A stretch of DNA of 64,000 nt, taken from positions 1 through 64,000 of the forward strand of contig JALNJK010000003.1 of the NCBI GenBank assembly GCA_023268355.1, given 5' to 3'. Both the position numbers and the translations under genes were made by a program. The stretch is from Candidatus Terraquivivens tengchongensis. Its GTDB lineage: Archaea; Thermoproteota; Nitrososphaeria_A; Caldarchaeales; Wolframiiraptoraceae. Shown here one piece after another: positions 50,031-58,922 of the stretch. The notes beneath the pieces are model-generated. The model saw nothing but the letters and a program-made list of their open reading frames with translations. It did not search any database and had not been told where the DNA came from. The first letter of the stretch is position 1. The number at the start of each line of letters is the position of its first letter.

Positions 50031-51125
50031 TCATCCCTTTCTAAGGTATTTCTCTTTTACGTTATTGATATAAATATAATCTAAAACTGTGCCATAGGAG
50101 CGACGTATCTCCATATGTTCTACAAGTTCACGCATTTTGCCACCAGCTAAACCATCAGCTATGAGTGCCGCTCCTTGTGCCGCCTCTTTCACACTTTTCG
50201 CGAAGCCCTGTACTTTATCAACGGGTGCTATGGCAGATAATCTCTTCTCGAGTTCATAATATATACCCGGAACCCTACTAAGTCTTCCCGATAACATTAT
50301 GACTTGCGGTTTTTTTATAATTGCTTTCATGGACCAGACACACTTCTCAATGCCTTCCATGAATGCCTCCCAAGCAAGCGCAGCCCTCCTATCTTTCTTA
50401 GCCATTTCAGGAAAGTCCTCTGGCATAATTGATTCATCACCAACGATCGATCTTACACCTCCTTTGAACAAGTCTAACTTGCTTATCTTGCCGGTCAAGT
50501 ATGCCACCTCACCGTCCCACGCACCAGATGTCAAAAAACCGGGACCTGCCTTTGTGCCACCTATTCCATCAACAACCTTGCCAGATTCTATTGCGATTAT
50601 AGCGTTATATCCGAAGCCAATCTCTACTAATATGAACGTACATTCCTCGTACGGAATCTTATATCTTGATGAATAATCATGTACAGCAAGTGCAGCACAA
50701 CAAAGCTTATCGGCAGTTCCCATGTCAATAGTATTGAACTTCCTGTACTCTGGGACAGTCGGAAGGTGTATGACGCTTGGTAAGAAATATACCTTCAGGT
50801 TAGAGCGTTTGAGACGTCTAACAGCCTCAGCAAGTCCTACAAGGACAGGTATCTTTACATCTTCTTTCCTAACGAGGACCATGAGGGAGATGTGCTCTTC
50901 CGTTAAATCCTCCAAACTAACGAGTGGTAAACCGTAGCCGGATGGGCCGGCGATAAGATCAAGAGGTTCAACCTCTTTGAATATCTCAAGTAAGACATCC
51001 GGTCTCTTAGCTATAGTTTCTGACGGTATCGACTTCTCATAGAAAACGTTAAGGTCTTCTAAGCCACAAATGTCAAAGCTTTTTGTTCCAGGATCAACGC
51101 CAATAACTCTTACCAATTCTACCAC
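50031..51125 (-). CDS. DUF1464 family actin/Hsp70-fold kinase-like protein
   Basis: A 364-residue protein of DUF1464. N-terminal phosphate-binding motif VIGVDPGTKSFDI (about 7-19), PSGYGLPLV (about 61) and FILVEIGFGYNAIIAIESGKVVDGIGGT (about 165-192), which match the sugar-kinase/acetate-kinase fold. The family is archaeal, with a suggested butyrate-kinase or hydantoinase-like activity that is unproven. It overlaps the HAD gene upstream by 7 bp and is 9 bp from mptD, so the three form an operon. Confidence 0.8.
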   Translation of the reverse strand: MVELVRVIGVDPGTKSFDICGLEDLNVFYEKSIPSETIAKRPDVLLEIFKEVEPLDLIAGPSGYGLPLVSLEDLTEEHISLMVLVRKEDVKIPVLVGLAEAVRRLKRSNLKVYFLPSVIHLPTVPEYRKFNTIDMGTADKLCCAALAVHDYSSRYKIPYEECTFILVEIGFGYNAIIAIESGKVVDGIGGTKAGPGFLTSGAWDGEVAYLTGKISKLDLFKGGVRSIVGDESIMPEDFPEMAKKDRRAALAWEAFMEGIEKCVWSMKAIIKKPQVIMLSGRLSRVPGIYYELEKRLSAIAPVDKVQGFAKSVKEAAQGAALIADGLAGGKMRELVEHMEIRRSYGTVLDYIYINNVKEKYLRKG

Positions 51126-51790
51126 CTCATTAGTACGTCCCTAAGCTGAAGTAGGTCTTTAAATTTATAATCATACTCGAATTGGCTTTTTCCACTGATA
51201 CCTTTTCTATCGAGCCATGCAACATACATGCCAAGCGACTTTGCGGGTATTAGATCGTAATCTGGACTGAAGGATACGTGCAGTATCCTATCCTTTTTGA
51301 GACCTAATCTCTCTATGGCATATTCGAATATCTTCCTTGAGGGTTTATAGGCACGTGCATCCTCAGCAGTTATTATATAATCAAAATCTATACCCATCAA
51401 CTTTACCGATTCGGTTATGATGTCGTTATCAATATTCGAGATTATCGCGAGTTTATACTTTTGTTTCAGACTTTTTAATGCAGGTTCAACGTCTGGAAAA
51501 GGTTTCCATGATTTGATTGATGAGACGAATTCGTCACCATCAGTCTCAGAGTAATCCATACCAAAACTATCCATCACTTGTTTTAGACTAATCTTTAAAA
51601 TTTCTTTATAGGGTCTGTATGGTCCTTGGACTTGTCTAAAATCCTCCTCAAGCCACCTAGACAATAATTCATCTACAGGGATGTTCTTTTTCTTTTTCGA
51701 AAGAATCCTAATAAAGACTTGTTTCGCACCACTTTCCCAATCTACAAGTGTGCCATAACAATCAAACGTCAACACATCGAACTCATGCAT
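51119..51790 (-). CDS. HAD superfamily hydrolase, haloacid dehalogenase-like type II
   Basis: A 223-residue HAD enzyme. FDCYGTLVDWESG (nucleophile Asp9, about 9-21), AIISNIDNDI (motif II, about 113), KPSRKIFEYAIERLG (motif III Lys, about 148) and HVSFSPDYDLIPAKSLGMYVAWLDR (motif IV, about 170). The FDCYGTLxDW form is typical of type II haloacid dehalogenases. Substrate unknown. First gene of the operon with the DUF1464 and mptD genes. Confidence 0.88.
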   Translation of the reverse strand: MHEFDVLTFDCYGTLVDWESGAKQVFIRILSKKKKNIPVDELLSRWLEEDFRQVQGPYRPYKEILKISLKQVMDSFGMDYSETDGDEFVSSIKSWKPFPDVEPALKSLKQKYKLAIISNIDNDIITESVKLMGIDFDYIITAEDARAYKPSRKIFEYAIERLGLKKDRILHVSFSPDYDLIPAKSLGMYVAWLDRKGISGKSQFEYDYKFKDLLQLRDVLMRW

Positions 51791-51886
51791 ATTATGTTAT
51801 GATGCTTTCACAGTTAAAAATACTATCACTTAGAAAACGTTTATTTTAAACCATTAGTTCACGTGGACGTGGATCGGGTGAATAAT

Positions 51887-53275
51887 ATGCGGAAACTCTC
51901 AAAACCAGTGGTTTATATTAGTATAGTTCTGCTTGCAGGAGTGCTCTCTTCGACTTTCGGTATGTCAGCAGCTCAGACTACGTCATTAGTTGTTTTCTCA
52001 GGCATAATCGCAGGTGTATTGTTCTATTGGAGGATAAGGTTAGCTTTTGCTTTAGCAGGATTAAGTATACTTTTAGCTACTGGTGTGATGGATTTACTAC
52101 ACTTCATCGAATTCGCTAGCTTAGACATAATAGTCTTTCTAGTAGGAATGATGATTGTTATAGGATTTCTTGAGGAGAGACGATTCTTTGAAGCATTGCT
52201 TGAACGTATCATGACTTTTGCTAAGGGAAGTGCAATAAAGACGATATCTTTGCTTATGCTAATGGCAGCATTGTCTGCAGCTCTTGTTGACGAAGTAACG
52301 TCTATTCTATTCATGATGACGACGGCAATTCACCTTGTTGCGCGACTCAATCTCTCAATAGTGCCCTTGATGATGATGCTAGTTTTTGCAACGAATATAG
52401 GAAGTAGCGCAACCGTTGTCGGGAATCCCGTTGGAGTCATGATAGCGATGAAGGCAAAACTTACTTTTGCGGACTTTATAAGATGGGCAACACCTATTGC
52501 AATAGTAGGTCTAGGTCTTTGTATGTTTTTATCTTTTACTTATTTTAAAGGATACATAAAGGGTATGAATGATGCCATGGTTAACTCAGGACGACAAACA
52601 ACCGAAGTTCAGAAGAATACTAAGACAAAATTTGACATAATTTCTGTTCTTCTATTTGTAGGGACTTTAGTGGGTTTAGTTATGCATAGTCAGATAGAAA
52701 GTTATCTTAGACTGGAGAAAAACACGATGCTTATAGGTGTTGCAGTAATCTCAGCTGCCATTGCGCTTTTATGTATGAGGGATAAAGCGAGGGACCTTGT
52801 TGAGAGACGAGTGGATTGGTGGACGTTGATGTTCTTCCTAATCTTCTTTTCATCTGTTGGCACACTTAAGTATACTGGTGTAACAACACAAATCTCTAAA
52901 GTCCTATTGGAACTCACAGGTGGTGATCAACTTTCAACGTTGTTTCTGTTCGGTTTGGTCGTTGGACTTCTATCAGCTTTGATGGACAATGTCCTTGCAG
53001 TAGCTACTTTTATCCCAATAGTAGCTGACATCGGCAGTGCTGGTCTTAACGTTTTCCCAATTTGGTGGGGTATGCTGTTTGGTGCTACTTGGATGGGGAA
53101 TTTGACAATGATTGGAAGCACCGCTAACATCGTAGCGGTGGGCATGGTCGAGAGGCAGAAACTCGGTCACGTTAGTTTTCGCGAATGGATAGTACCGGGC
53201 GCTATAGTGTCCTTAGCAACGTTCCCTGTTGCTCTTCTACTGTTATATATTCAGCTACCTTTTATGCCCAGCTAA
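51887..53275 (+). CDS. ArsB/NhaD-superfamily ion transporter (SLC13-like)
   Basis: A 462-residue membrane transporter with about 11-12 spans. The family signatures are ALVDEVTSILFMMTTAIHL (about 137), ATNIGSSATVVGNPVGVMIAM (about 167), LLSALMDNVLAVATFIPIV (about 372) and WMGNLTMIGSTANIVAVGM (about 407), the two internal-repeat halves of the ion-transporter superfamily. It may export arsenite, carry Na+/H+ or take up an anion; the substrate is open. ATG 51887 is chosen, with GTG 51863 as an alternative. Confidence 0.87.
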   Translation: MRKLSKPVVYISIVLLAGVLSSTFGMSAAQTTSLVVFSGIIAGVLFYWRIRLAFALAGLSILLATGVMDLLHFIEFASLDIIVFLVGMMIVIGFLEERRFFEALLERIMTFAKGSAIKTISLLMLMAALSAALVDEVTSILFMMTTAIHLVARLNLSIVPLMMMLVFATNIGSSATVVGNPVGVMIAMKAKLTFADFIRWATPIAIVGLGLCMFLSFTYFKGYIKGMNDAMVNSGRQTTEVQKNTKTKFDIISVLLFVGTLVGLVMHSQIESYLRLEKNTMLIGVAVISAAIALLCMRDKARDLVERRVDWWTLMFFLIFFSSVGTLKYTGVTTQISKVLLELTGGDQLSTLFLFGLVVGLLSALMDNVLAVATFIPIVADIGSAGLNVFPIWWGMLFGATWMGNLTMIGSTANIVAVGMVERQKLGHVSFREWIVPGAIVSLATFPVALLLLYIQLPFMPS

Positions 53276-53517
53276 TCTGGTTTTGGCTTTGATATAATAA
53301 TTAACTTTTCACCGTCTATATCAACCCATACTTCGTGCCCTAGTCTAAGCAATAGTTTGAACACATTAGCCCATGGAAACATCATATGATCAAGAACTTC
53401 TACCCGGTACCCACCATACTCCTCCATCACTTTCCCATACTCTCCTATGATGTCTTCTATGACAAGACGCGGATCGATGCATCTTTTGCTGTCAGATTTG
53501 CTTTCTCTATCGCCCAA
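53272..53517 (-). CDS. Small protein of unknown function
   Basis: An 81-residue protein. After a Lys/Asp-rich N-terminus it has an alpha-beta pattern (EDIIGEYGKVMEEYGGYRVEVLDHMMFPWANVF, GHEVWVDIDGEKLIIISKPKPD). No family is recognised. It is convergent with the transporter gene (4-bp overlap). The position and composition support a real gene. Confidence 0.55.
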   Translation of the reverse strand: MGDRESKSDSKRCIDPRLVIEDIIGEYGKVMEEYGGYRVEVLDHMMFPWANVFKLLLRLGHEVWVDIDGEKLIIISKPKPD

Positions 53518-53639
53518 CTCTTATCTCCACCTAAATTAATATATTTTATCACTTTTTAATTTAGTCCCCTAAATAAATATATAAAGTTCGACATGCGCTT
53601 AAAAATATTTATTTAAGTCCTGATTTTGCAAAGAGATAA

Positions 53640-54977
53640 ATGTCGTCTGAGAAGGATAGCTTAACATATGCGAAGACAGCATATGAACATATACTTAGCC
53701 TTTTAGAAGAGCATCACCGCTTCATCAGAGATTCAATAGTGTTGATAGCTAGCGAGAACGTGCCGAGTCCAGCGGTAAGAGAGGCTTTAGCATCGGACTT
53801 TGGTAACAGATATGCGGAAGGGTGGCCTGGTGAGAGGATATACGCTGGTTGCAAGTATATAGATGAGGTCGAGCTTCTAGCGATAGAGCTCGGTAAAAGG
53901 TTATTCAAAGCAGAGTTCGTTGACGTTAGGCCGATATCAGGTGTTGTCGCGAATTTGATAACATACACAGCTTTTACAGAACCCGGCGACATCATGATGT
54001 CTTTGGCCATACCACACGGTGGTCACATTAGTCATAGCAAGCGAAGTTGGGGAGGAACAGCAGGTGCTGTCAGGGGTTTAGTCGTTGAGCATTATGAATT
54101 TGATGAGTATAACTATGAAATTGATTTAGATGCGACCCGTAGAAAGCTTAAGTCTTTAGCATCTGAGGGCAAAAAGCCAAAAATCTTCATGCTAGGAGCA
54201 AGTGTCTTTCTCTTTCCACACCCAGTAAGAGAGATAGCAGAGATGGCAAAAGAATTCGATGCACGGGTAGTATACGATGCTGCACACGTTGCAGGTCTAA
54301 TTGCTGGCGGAATATTTCAAGACCCACTACGAGAAGGTGCTGATGTGATGACAATGAGTACGCATAAGACCCTCGCAGGCCCCCAACATGGAATGCTTTG
54401 TTCATGGGCTAAGTACGAAGAGGCTCTAAAGAAAGCCGCTTTTCCGGGCATGTTGAGTAACCATCACCTTCATGCTGTGGCTGGTGTAGCTATTTGTCTC
54501 GCGGAAGCTATAGCGTTCTATAAGGATTACAGCAGGCAGATAGTGAGAAACGCTAAGGCCCTCGCTCAAGCCCTTTACGAAAGGGGCGTGGATGTATTAT
54601 ACGAGCATAGGGGCTTTACGGAATCCCATACGATAGTGGCTGATGTAAGTAAGTATATGAACGGTAAGCAAGCTGAAGAAAAGCTAGAGCAGGCTAAAAT
54701 AATAATCAATAGGAATCTTATTCCGAAGGATTATAGGCTTAAGACCGACTACAGAACACCGAGCGGAATACGGCTTGGAACGCAGGAGGTTACAAGGCTA
54801 GGTATGAGAGAGAGCGAAATGGAATGGATAGCTGAACTTATAGCCAAAGTAATAGTAAAGGGCGAGGACCCATCAAAGGTTGCACAAGAAGTTTCCGAAC
54901 TTAAGAGACCTTTCAACAAGGTTCATTACTGCTTTACTTCGAAGACTGAGGCATACTCATATGTACAAATAAGGTAA
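53640..54977 (+). CDS. glyA: Serine hydroxymethyltransferase, archaeal type
   Basis: A 445-residue PLP enzyme (serine + C1 carrier to glycine + methylene-C1 carrier). VLIASENVPSPAVREALASDFGNRYAEGWPGERIYAGC (about 36-74), IPHGGHISH, VYDAAHVAGLIAGG (about 212) and the PLP lysine Lys243 in STHKTLAGPQ. In archaea of this group the C1 carrier is tetrahydromethanopterin-like, which fits MptD at 49608. It is convergent with serS. Confidence 0.95.
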   Translation: MSSEKDSLTYAKTAYEHILSLLEEHHRFIRDSIVLIASENVPSPAVREALASDFGNRYAEGWPGERIYAGCKYIDEVELLAIELGKRLFKAEFVDVRPISGVVANLITYTAFTEPGDIMMSLAIPHGGHISHSKRSWGGTAGAVRGLVVEHYEFDEYNYEIDLDATRRKLKSLASEGKKPKIFMLGASVFLFPHPVREIAEMAKEFDARVVYDAAHVAGLIAGGIFQDPLREGADVMTMSTHKTLAGPQHGMLCSWAKYEEALKKAAFPGMLSNHHLHAVAGVAICLAEAIAFYKDYSRQIVRNAKALAQALYERGVDVLYEHRGFTESHTIVADVSKYMNGKQAEEKLEQAKIIINRNLIPKDYRLKTDYRTPSGIRLGTQEVTRLGMRESEMEWIAELIAKVIVKGEDPSKVAQEVSELKRPFNKVHYCFTSKTEAYSYVQIR

Positions 54978-54982
54978 GTAGG

Positions 54983-56266
54983 TCACTTCTTTTTGGGTTT
55001 TAAAACCTCTATCCCATCCATATAAGGCTGTAAAACTTTAGGTATGACTACAGAACCATCCTCTTGCTGATAGTTTTCGAGTATAGCGGCGATAGTCCTC
55101 TCAGTTGCTATCGCTGTGCTGTTCAGTGTATGCACATATCGCGTCTTCTCATCATGAGGTGCCTCTCTGTACCTGATATTGAGCCTTCTTGCCTGATAAT
55201 CCGTACAGTTACTACATGACACTATCTCCCTATACCTCCTCTGCGCCGGCATCCATACCTCTATATCGTATTTTTTCGCAGCAACAACCCCTAACTCACC
55301 TAAGCATATGTTCACCACCCTGTAAGGGAGACCAAGTTTTTGATAGATTTCCTCGGCATTTGAGAGCAGGAACTCATGTTCTTCCCAAGACTGCTCTGGT
55401 TTGCAAAATACAAACTGCTCGACTTTCTCGAACTGATGGACTCTGAATATTCCCTTGGTGTCTTTCCCATGCGCACCAGCCTCCTTCCTAAAGCACGGGC
55501 TTACTCCAGCGTATCTAAGGGGTAAACACCTTCCATCAAGTATCTCATTAGCATGAAGGCCTGCAAGTGAATGTTCTGAAGTCGCGATAAGGTAAAGATC
55601 CTCCCCTTCAATTTTGTATATCATATCCTCGAAATCTTGCAAACTCGTGACACCTTCGACAACCCACCTTCTAAGCATGTATGGCGTCTGATAGATCTCA
55701 AAGCCCTTGCTTGCAAGTAAGTCTAAAGCGAATCTTATTAGGGCTAGATTGAGCTTGACGAGCTCGTTCTTGATATAATAAAATCTTGCCCCAGCGACTT
55801 TACTAGCCCTTTCTATCTCTAATAAGCCGAGAGATATTGCGATGTCGTCGTGATCTTTCACATCAAAGTCAAACTCCGGTATCTTGCCCCACCTCCTAAC
55901 CTCAACATTATCCTCTTCACTGGTACCGAGCGGAACCGATTCATGAGGTATGTTTGGTATTCTCATCATCACATAGTTTATCTTGTTCTCTAACTCAGCA
56001 ATTTCGTCCTCTAGCCTTGCTATATCGTCCGTAAGGGTCTTCATTTCTTGCATGAGGGTTGACGGGTCCTTACCCTCTTTTTTCATAGTAGCTATCTCCA
56101 AAGAGACAACGTTCTTTCTATGCCGTAAATTCTGTACTTCTACCATGAGCCTCCTCCTTTCTTTATCCCATTTCAAGAGCTCGTCAATTGGTAGGTTCAG
56201 ACCTCTCTTACTCAACATATCCTTGACGAGTTCCGGATTATCCCTGATTATCTTGATGTCTATCAT
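54983..56266 (-). CDS. serS: Seryl-tRNA synthetase
   Basis: A 427-residue class II synthetase. The N-terminal coiled-coil tRNA-binding arm (MVEVQNLRHRKNVVSLEIATMKKEGKDPSTLMQEMKTL, about 40-77) is followed by motif 2 (FRKEAGAHGKDTKGIFRVHQFEKVEQF, about 258-284) and motif 3 (TLNSTAIATERTIAAILENYQQEDGSVVIPKVL, about 378-410). Standard (not methanogen-type) SerRS. Confidence 0.96.
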   Translation of the reverse strand: MIDIKIIRDNPELVKDMLSKRGLNLPIDELLKWDKERRRLMVEVQNLRHRKNVVSLEIATMKKEGKDPSTLMQEMKTLTDDIARLEDEIAELENKINYVMMRIPNIPHESVPLGTSEEDNVEVRRWGKIPEFDFDVKDHDDIAISLGLLEIERASKVAGARFYYIKNELVKLNLALIRFALDLLASKGFEIYQTPYMLRRWVVEGVTSLQDFEDMIYKIEGEDLYLIATSEHSLAGLHANEILDGRCLPLRYAGVSPCFRKEAGAHGKDTKGIFRVHQFEKVEQFVFCKPEQSWEEHEFLLSNAEEIYQKLGLPYRVVNICLGELGVVAAKKYDIEVWMPAQRRYREIVSCSNCTDYQARRLNIRYREAPHDEKTRYVHTLNSTAIATERTIAAILENYQQEDGSVVIPKVLQPYMDGIEVLKPKKK

Positions 56267-56421
56267 GGCATTTTACAGCAAACCAAAACATCTTACTCTA
56301 TATACTTTTTGACCCTCATGCCATAATACATGCTGCCTTTATAATATAGAAAAAATAATCAAAACTTTTTAATCACCGGTCGCTTTTTTTGAAATACGAA
56401 GGGTTACTTGGTGGTGGTAAG

Positions 56422-57636
56422 GTGTCCATAAAAATTGGACTTATAGGTAAGACGAACACTGGCAAGACGACGTTTTTTAATGCGGCCACACTCCAGTCGG
56501 CTGAGGTCTCTACATACCCTTTCACGACAAAGCGGCCAAATTACGGAATAGCGAATGCCATAACCCTCTGTGTTTGTAAGGAGTTTAATGTAAAGGATAA
56601 TCCTAAAAACTCAAGATGCATTGACGGCTGGAGACACATACCGATTGAGTTGATAGATCTGCCTGGCCTAATAAAGGGTGCATGGGCGGGAAAGGGGCTT
56701 GGAAACCAATTTTTGGCGATAGCATCGGAAGCGGATGCTTTACTACATGTTGTTGATGTGTCCGGTAGTGTTGATGAAGAGGGTAGGTTAACAGAACCAG
56801 GTCAGGGAAATCCGATAGCTGACGTTTATGATGTTGAAGAAGAGTTGGTTATGTGGTTTCTTAAGCTCCTAGATAAATCTGAGAACAGAATACTTAAAGA
56901 CATAAGGTCTGGAAAATCGTTGGAAGAAAGTATAGCAGAGATTTTAAGGGGAGCCAAGATAACAGCTGAGCATGTAAGGATGGCGTTAAAGCAAAGCGGT
57001 CTAGATAAGAAAGATTTTGAGAACTGGACTGGAATGGATGATAAAAAATTTGTAGAGAAACTAAGAGAAGTTTCGAAACCTACTATAATAGTTGCCAACA
57101 AAATAGATATAGAAACGGCATCCAAAAACTTTGAGTTATTAAGAGATCAGTTTTCTGATAAGATAGTCGTTCCATGTAGTGCTGAGGCGGAGTTATTGTT
57201 AAGAAGAGCCGAACAAAAGGGTTACATAAGATATTTACCGGGTGAAGAAACTTTCGAGATAATTCAGGAGAGTTCATTAACGGACAAACAACGTTGGGCT
57301 TTGGAATTTATCAGAGATAAAGTCCTAAAGGAATATATGAGGACAGGTGTTCAGTTTGCAATAAATGTAGCGGTTTTCAAACTCCTAAAAATGAATACAA
57401 TTTATCCGGTATATGATGTAACAAAATTGACAGATAGACATGGGAACGTCTTACCCGATGCATACCTACTTCCAAGTGGTTCCACTGTAGCAGACCTAGC
57501 AAAAGAAATACATAGCGAGTTGGCAAAGGGACTCCTATACGCAGTAGATGCTAGAACTGGTCTGAGACTGCCTGCCGACTATCAACTCAAGGATAGAGAC
57601 GTTCTATCAATAGTGTCAACTACTAAGAGGGGTTAA
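56422..57636 (+). CDS. YchF/OLA1-related GTPase with C-terminal TGS domain, archaeal form
   Basis: A 404-residue GTP-binding protein. G1 motif GLIGKTNTGKTTFF (about 6-19), a switch region with KRPNYGIAN, the G3 motif ELIDLPGLIKGAWAGKGLGNQFLAIASEADALLHVVD (about 77-113), the G4 motif VANKID (about 220) and a C-terminal TGS domain (YPVYDVTKLTDRHGNVLPDAYLLPSGSTVADLAKEIH, about 334). GTG 56422 gives the usual N-terminus (VSIKIGLIGKTNTGKT). A TTG at 56389 would add 11 residues. Confidence 0.92.
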   Translation: MSIKIGLIGKTNTGKTTFFNAATLQSAEVSTYPFTTKRPNYGIANAITLCVCKEFNVKDNPKNSRCIDGWRHIPIELIDLPGLIKGAWAGKGLGNQFLAIASEADALLHVVDVSGSVDEEGRLTEPGQGNPIADVYDVEEELVMWFLKLLDKSENRILKDIRSGKSLEESIAEILRGAKITAEHVRMALKQSGLDKKDFENWTGMDDKKFVEKLREVSKPTIIVANKIDIETASKNFELLRDQFSDKIVVPCSAEAELLLRRAEQKGYIRYLPGEETFEIIQESSLTDKQRWALEFIRDKVLKEYMRTGVQFAINVAVFKLLKMNTIYPVYDVTKLTDRHGNVLPDAYLLPSGSTVADLAKEIHSELAKGLLYAVDARTGLRLPADYQLKDRDVLSIVSTTKRG

Positions 57637-57690
57637 AGTCAGACAAACTTCATTAATGAAGAAACCTCGTCACTGTTCTTGGTGTGTTTC

Positions 57691-58371
57691 ATGAATGACA
57701 AAGGGAAACGAATCCATGCAAAAGCAGTAATTTTTGACTTAGATGGTACGTTAGTCGAGTTCAAGTTGAGGATTAATGATGCGAAGCATGAAATAATTTC
57801 AAGGTTAAAAGAGTTAGGACTCGACCCAGGGAACTTATCACCGGAGGACTCGATACAAACAATAATCTCAAAAGTGATGAGCGTAAATGGGGTCATAGAT
57901 AGAACACTTAATGAACTCATTAGGTCTGAAGTTTTCAAAATTATGGAAAAGTTTGAGCTTGAGGCAGCATCGGCTCCATCACCTAGGAACGATGCGCTAA
58001 AAGTCCTTAAGAGTCTAAAATCTATGAACATCATGGTGGTTGTGGCGACAAACAGCTGTAGGAAGGCCTCATTCTTAGTGCTCCAGAAATGCGGTATGCT
58101 TGCCTATGTTGATGTGGTGGTAACTAGAGACGATGTTGAAAGAATTAAGCCAGCAAACGATCTACTGAAGAGGGCGCTGAGCTTGCTTGGAACATCTCCA
58201 GAGGAGACAGTTTACGTTGGTGATAGTACATATGATATAGAGGCTGCAAAGAGCGTGGGTATCAAATCCATAGCGGTCTTGGGAGGGATTCATTCGGAAG
58301 ACGTGCTGGTTGAGAAGAAACCGGATTTTATCATAAAGTCCTTATCCGAACTTCTAAACATTCTCCAATAA
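57691..58371 (+). CDS. HAD superfamily phosphatase, phosphoglycolate phosphatase-like
   Basis: A 226-residue HAD enzyme. VIFDLDGTLVEFK (nucleophile Asp, about 14-20), VVVATNSCRK (motif II, about 115), RIKPANDLLKRALSLLG (motif III Lys, about 153) and YVGDSTYDIEAAKSVGI (motif IV, about 176). Substrate likely a small phosphoester. ATG 57691 is preferred; a TTG at 57679 is also in frame. Confidence 0.87.
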   Translation: MNDKGKRIHAKAVIFDLDGTLVEFKLRINDAKHEIISRLKELGLDPGNLSPEDSIQTIISKVMSVNGVIDRTLNELIRSEVFKIMEKFELEAASAPSPRNDALKVLKSLKSMNIMVVVATNSCRKASFLVLQKCGMLAYVDVVVTRDDVERIKPANDLLKRALSLLGTSPEETVYVGDSTYDIEAAKSVGIKSIAVLGGIHSEDVLVEKKPDFIIKSLSELLNILQ

Positions 58372-58376
58372 CAACT

Positions 58377-58844
58377 CTAAATTTTTATATAATCAAGGTT
58401 TGATTGCGAAGTATCGCCAACCTTTATACATTTTTTCTCAGAGATTATATGGACAACATCACAACCGGTTTCGAGCAACTTTTCAGCTATGAATCGGCGA
58501 TGACAGCCCGAAGGGCTCACTTCAAGACACATAATACAAACCCTGCTTTTCTTTGCAAGCTCTACCAAAGACTTTAACCCTTCTTTAAACGCCTCGCTTT
58601 CGGTATAACTTCGATAGCCGCCCTTCCTATACCCGCCGAGATGATCGCCAAGCCATATGTATTCTATGCCAGCCTTCGGTAACCATTCCTTAAGATAATC
58701 GAGCTTAAAGTGCTCCGTTTTTGAGGTCGGCCAGCGTCTGACATCAACCAAAACCTGAATAGCGTGCTTTTTAAGGAGGTTTAGGAAGGCTTCTCTACTC
58801 CTGCTACCATGACCTATTGTATATACTGTTAATCTTTCACCCAT
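58377..58844 (-). CDS. DUF488 family protein
   Basis: A 155-residue protein with the DUF488 signature: YTIGHGSRSREAFLNLL (about 8-24), VLVDVRRWPTSKTEHF (about 32), YIWLGDHLGGYRKG (about 62) and CIMCLEVSPSGCHRRFIAEKL (about 103). The conserved Cys and His in the last motif suggest a redox or nucleic-acid-linked function, but none is established. It is convergent with the HAD gene, with 5 bp between the stops. Confidence 0.9.
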   Translation of the reverse strand: MGERLTVYTIGHGSRSREAFLNLLKKHAIQVLVDVRRWPTSKTEHFKLDYLKEWLPKAGIEYIWLGDHLGGYRKGGYRSYTESEAFKEGLKSLVELAKKSRVCIMCLEVSPSGCHRRFIAEKLLETGCDVVHIISEKKCIKVGDTSQSNLDYIKI

Positions 58845-58922
58845 AGCGGAACGCCCCTCAAATAGTCTTGGTTAACTCAAATATATATTGCCGTTAAGAT
58901 TTTCCAGACAGAGAGAAGCGTC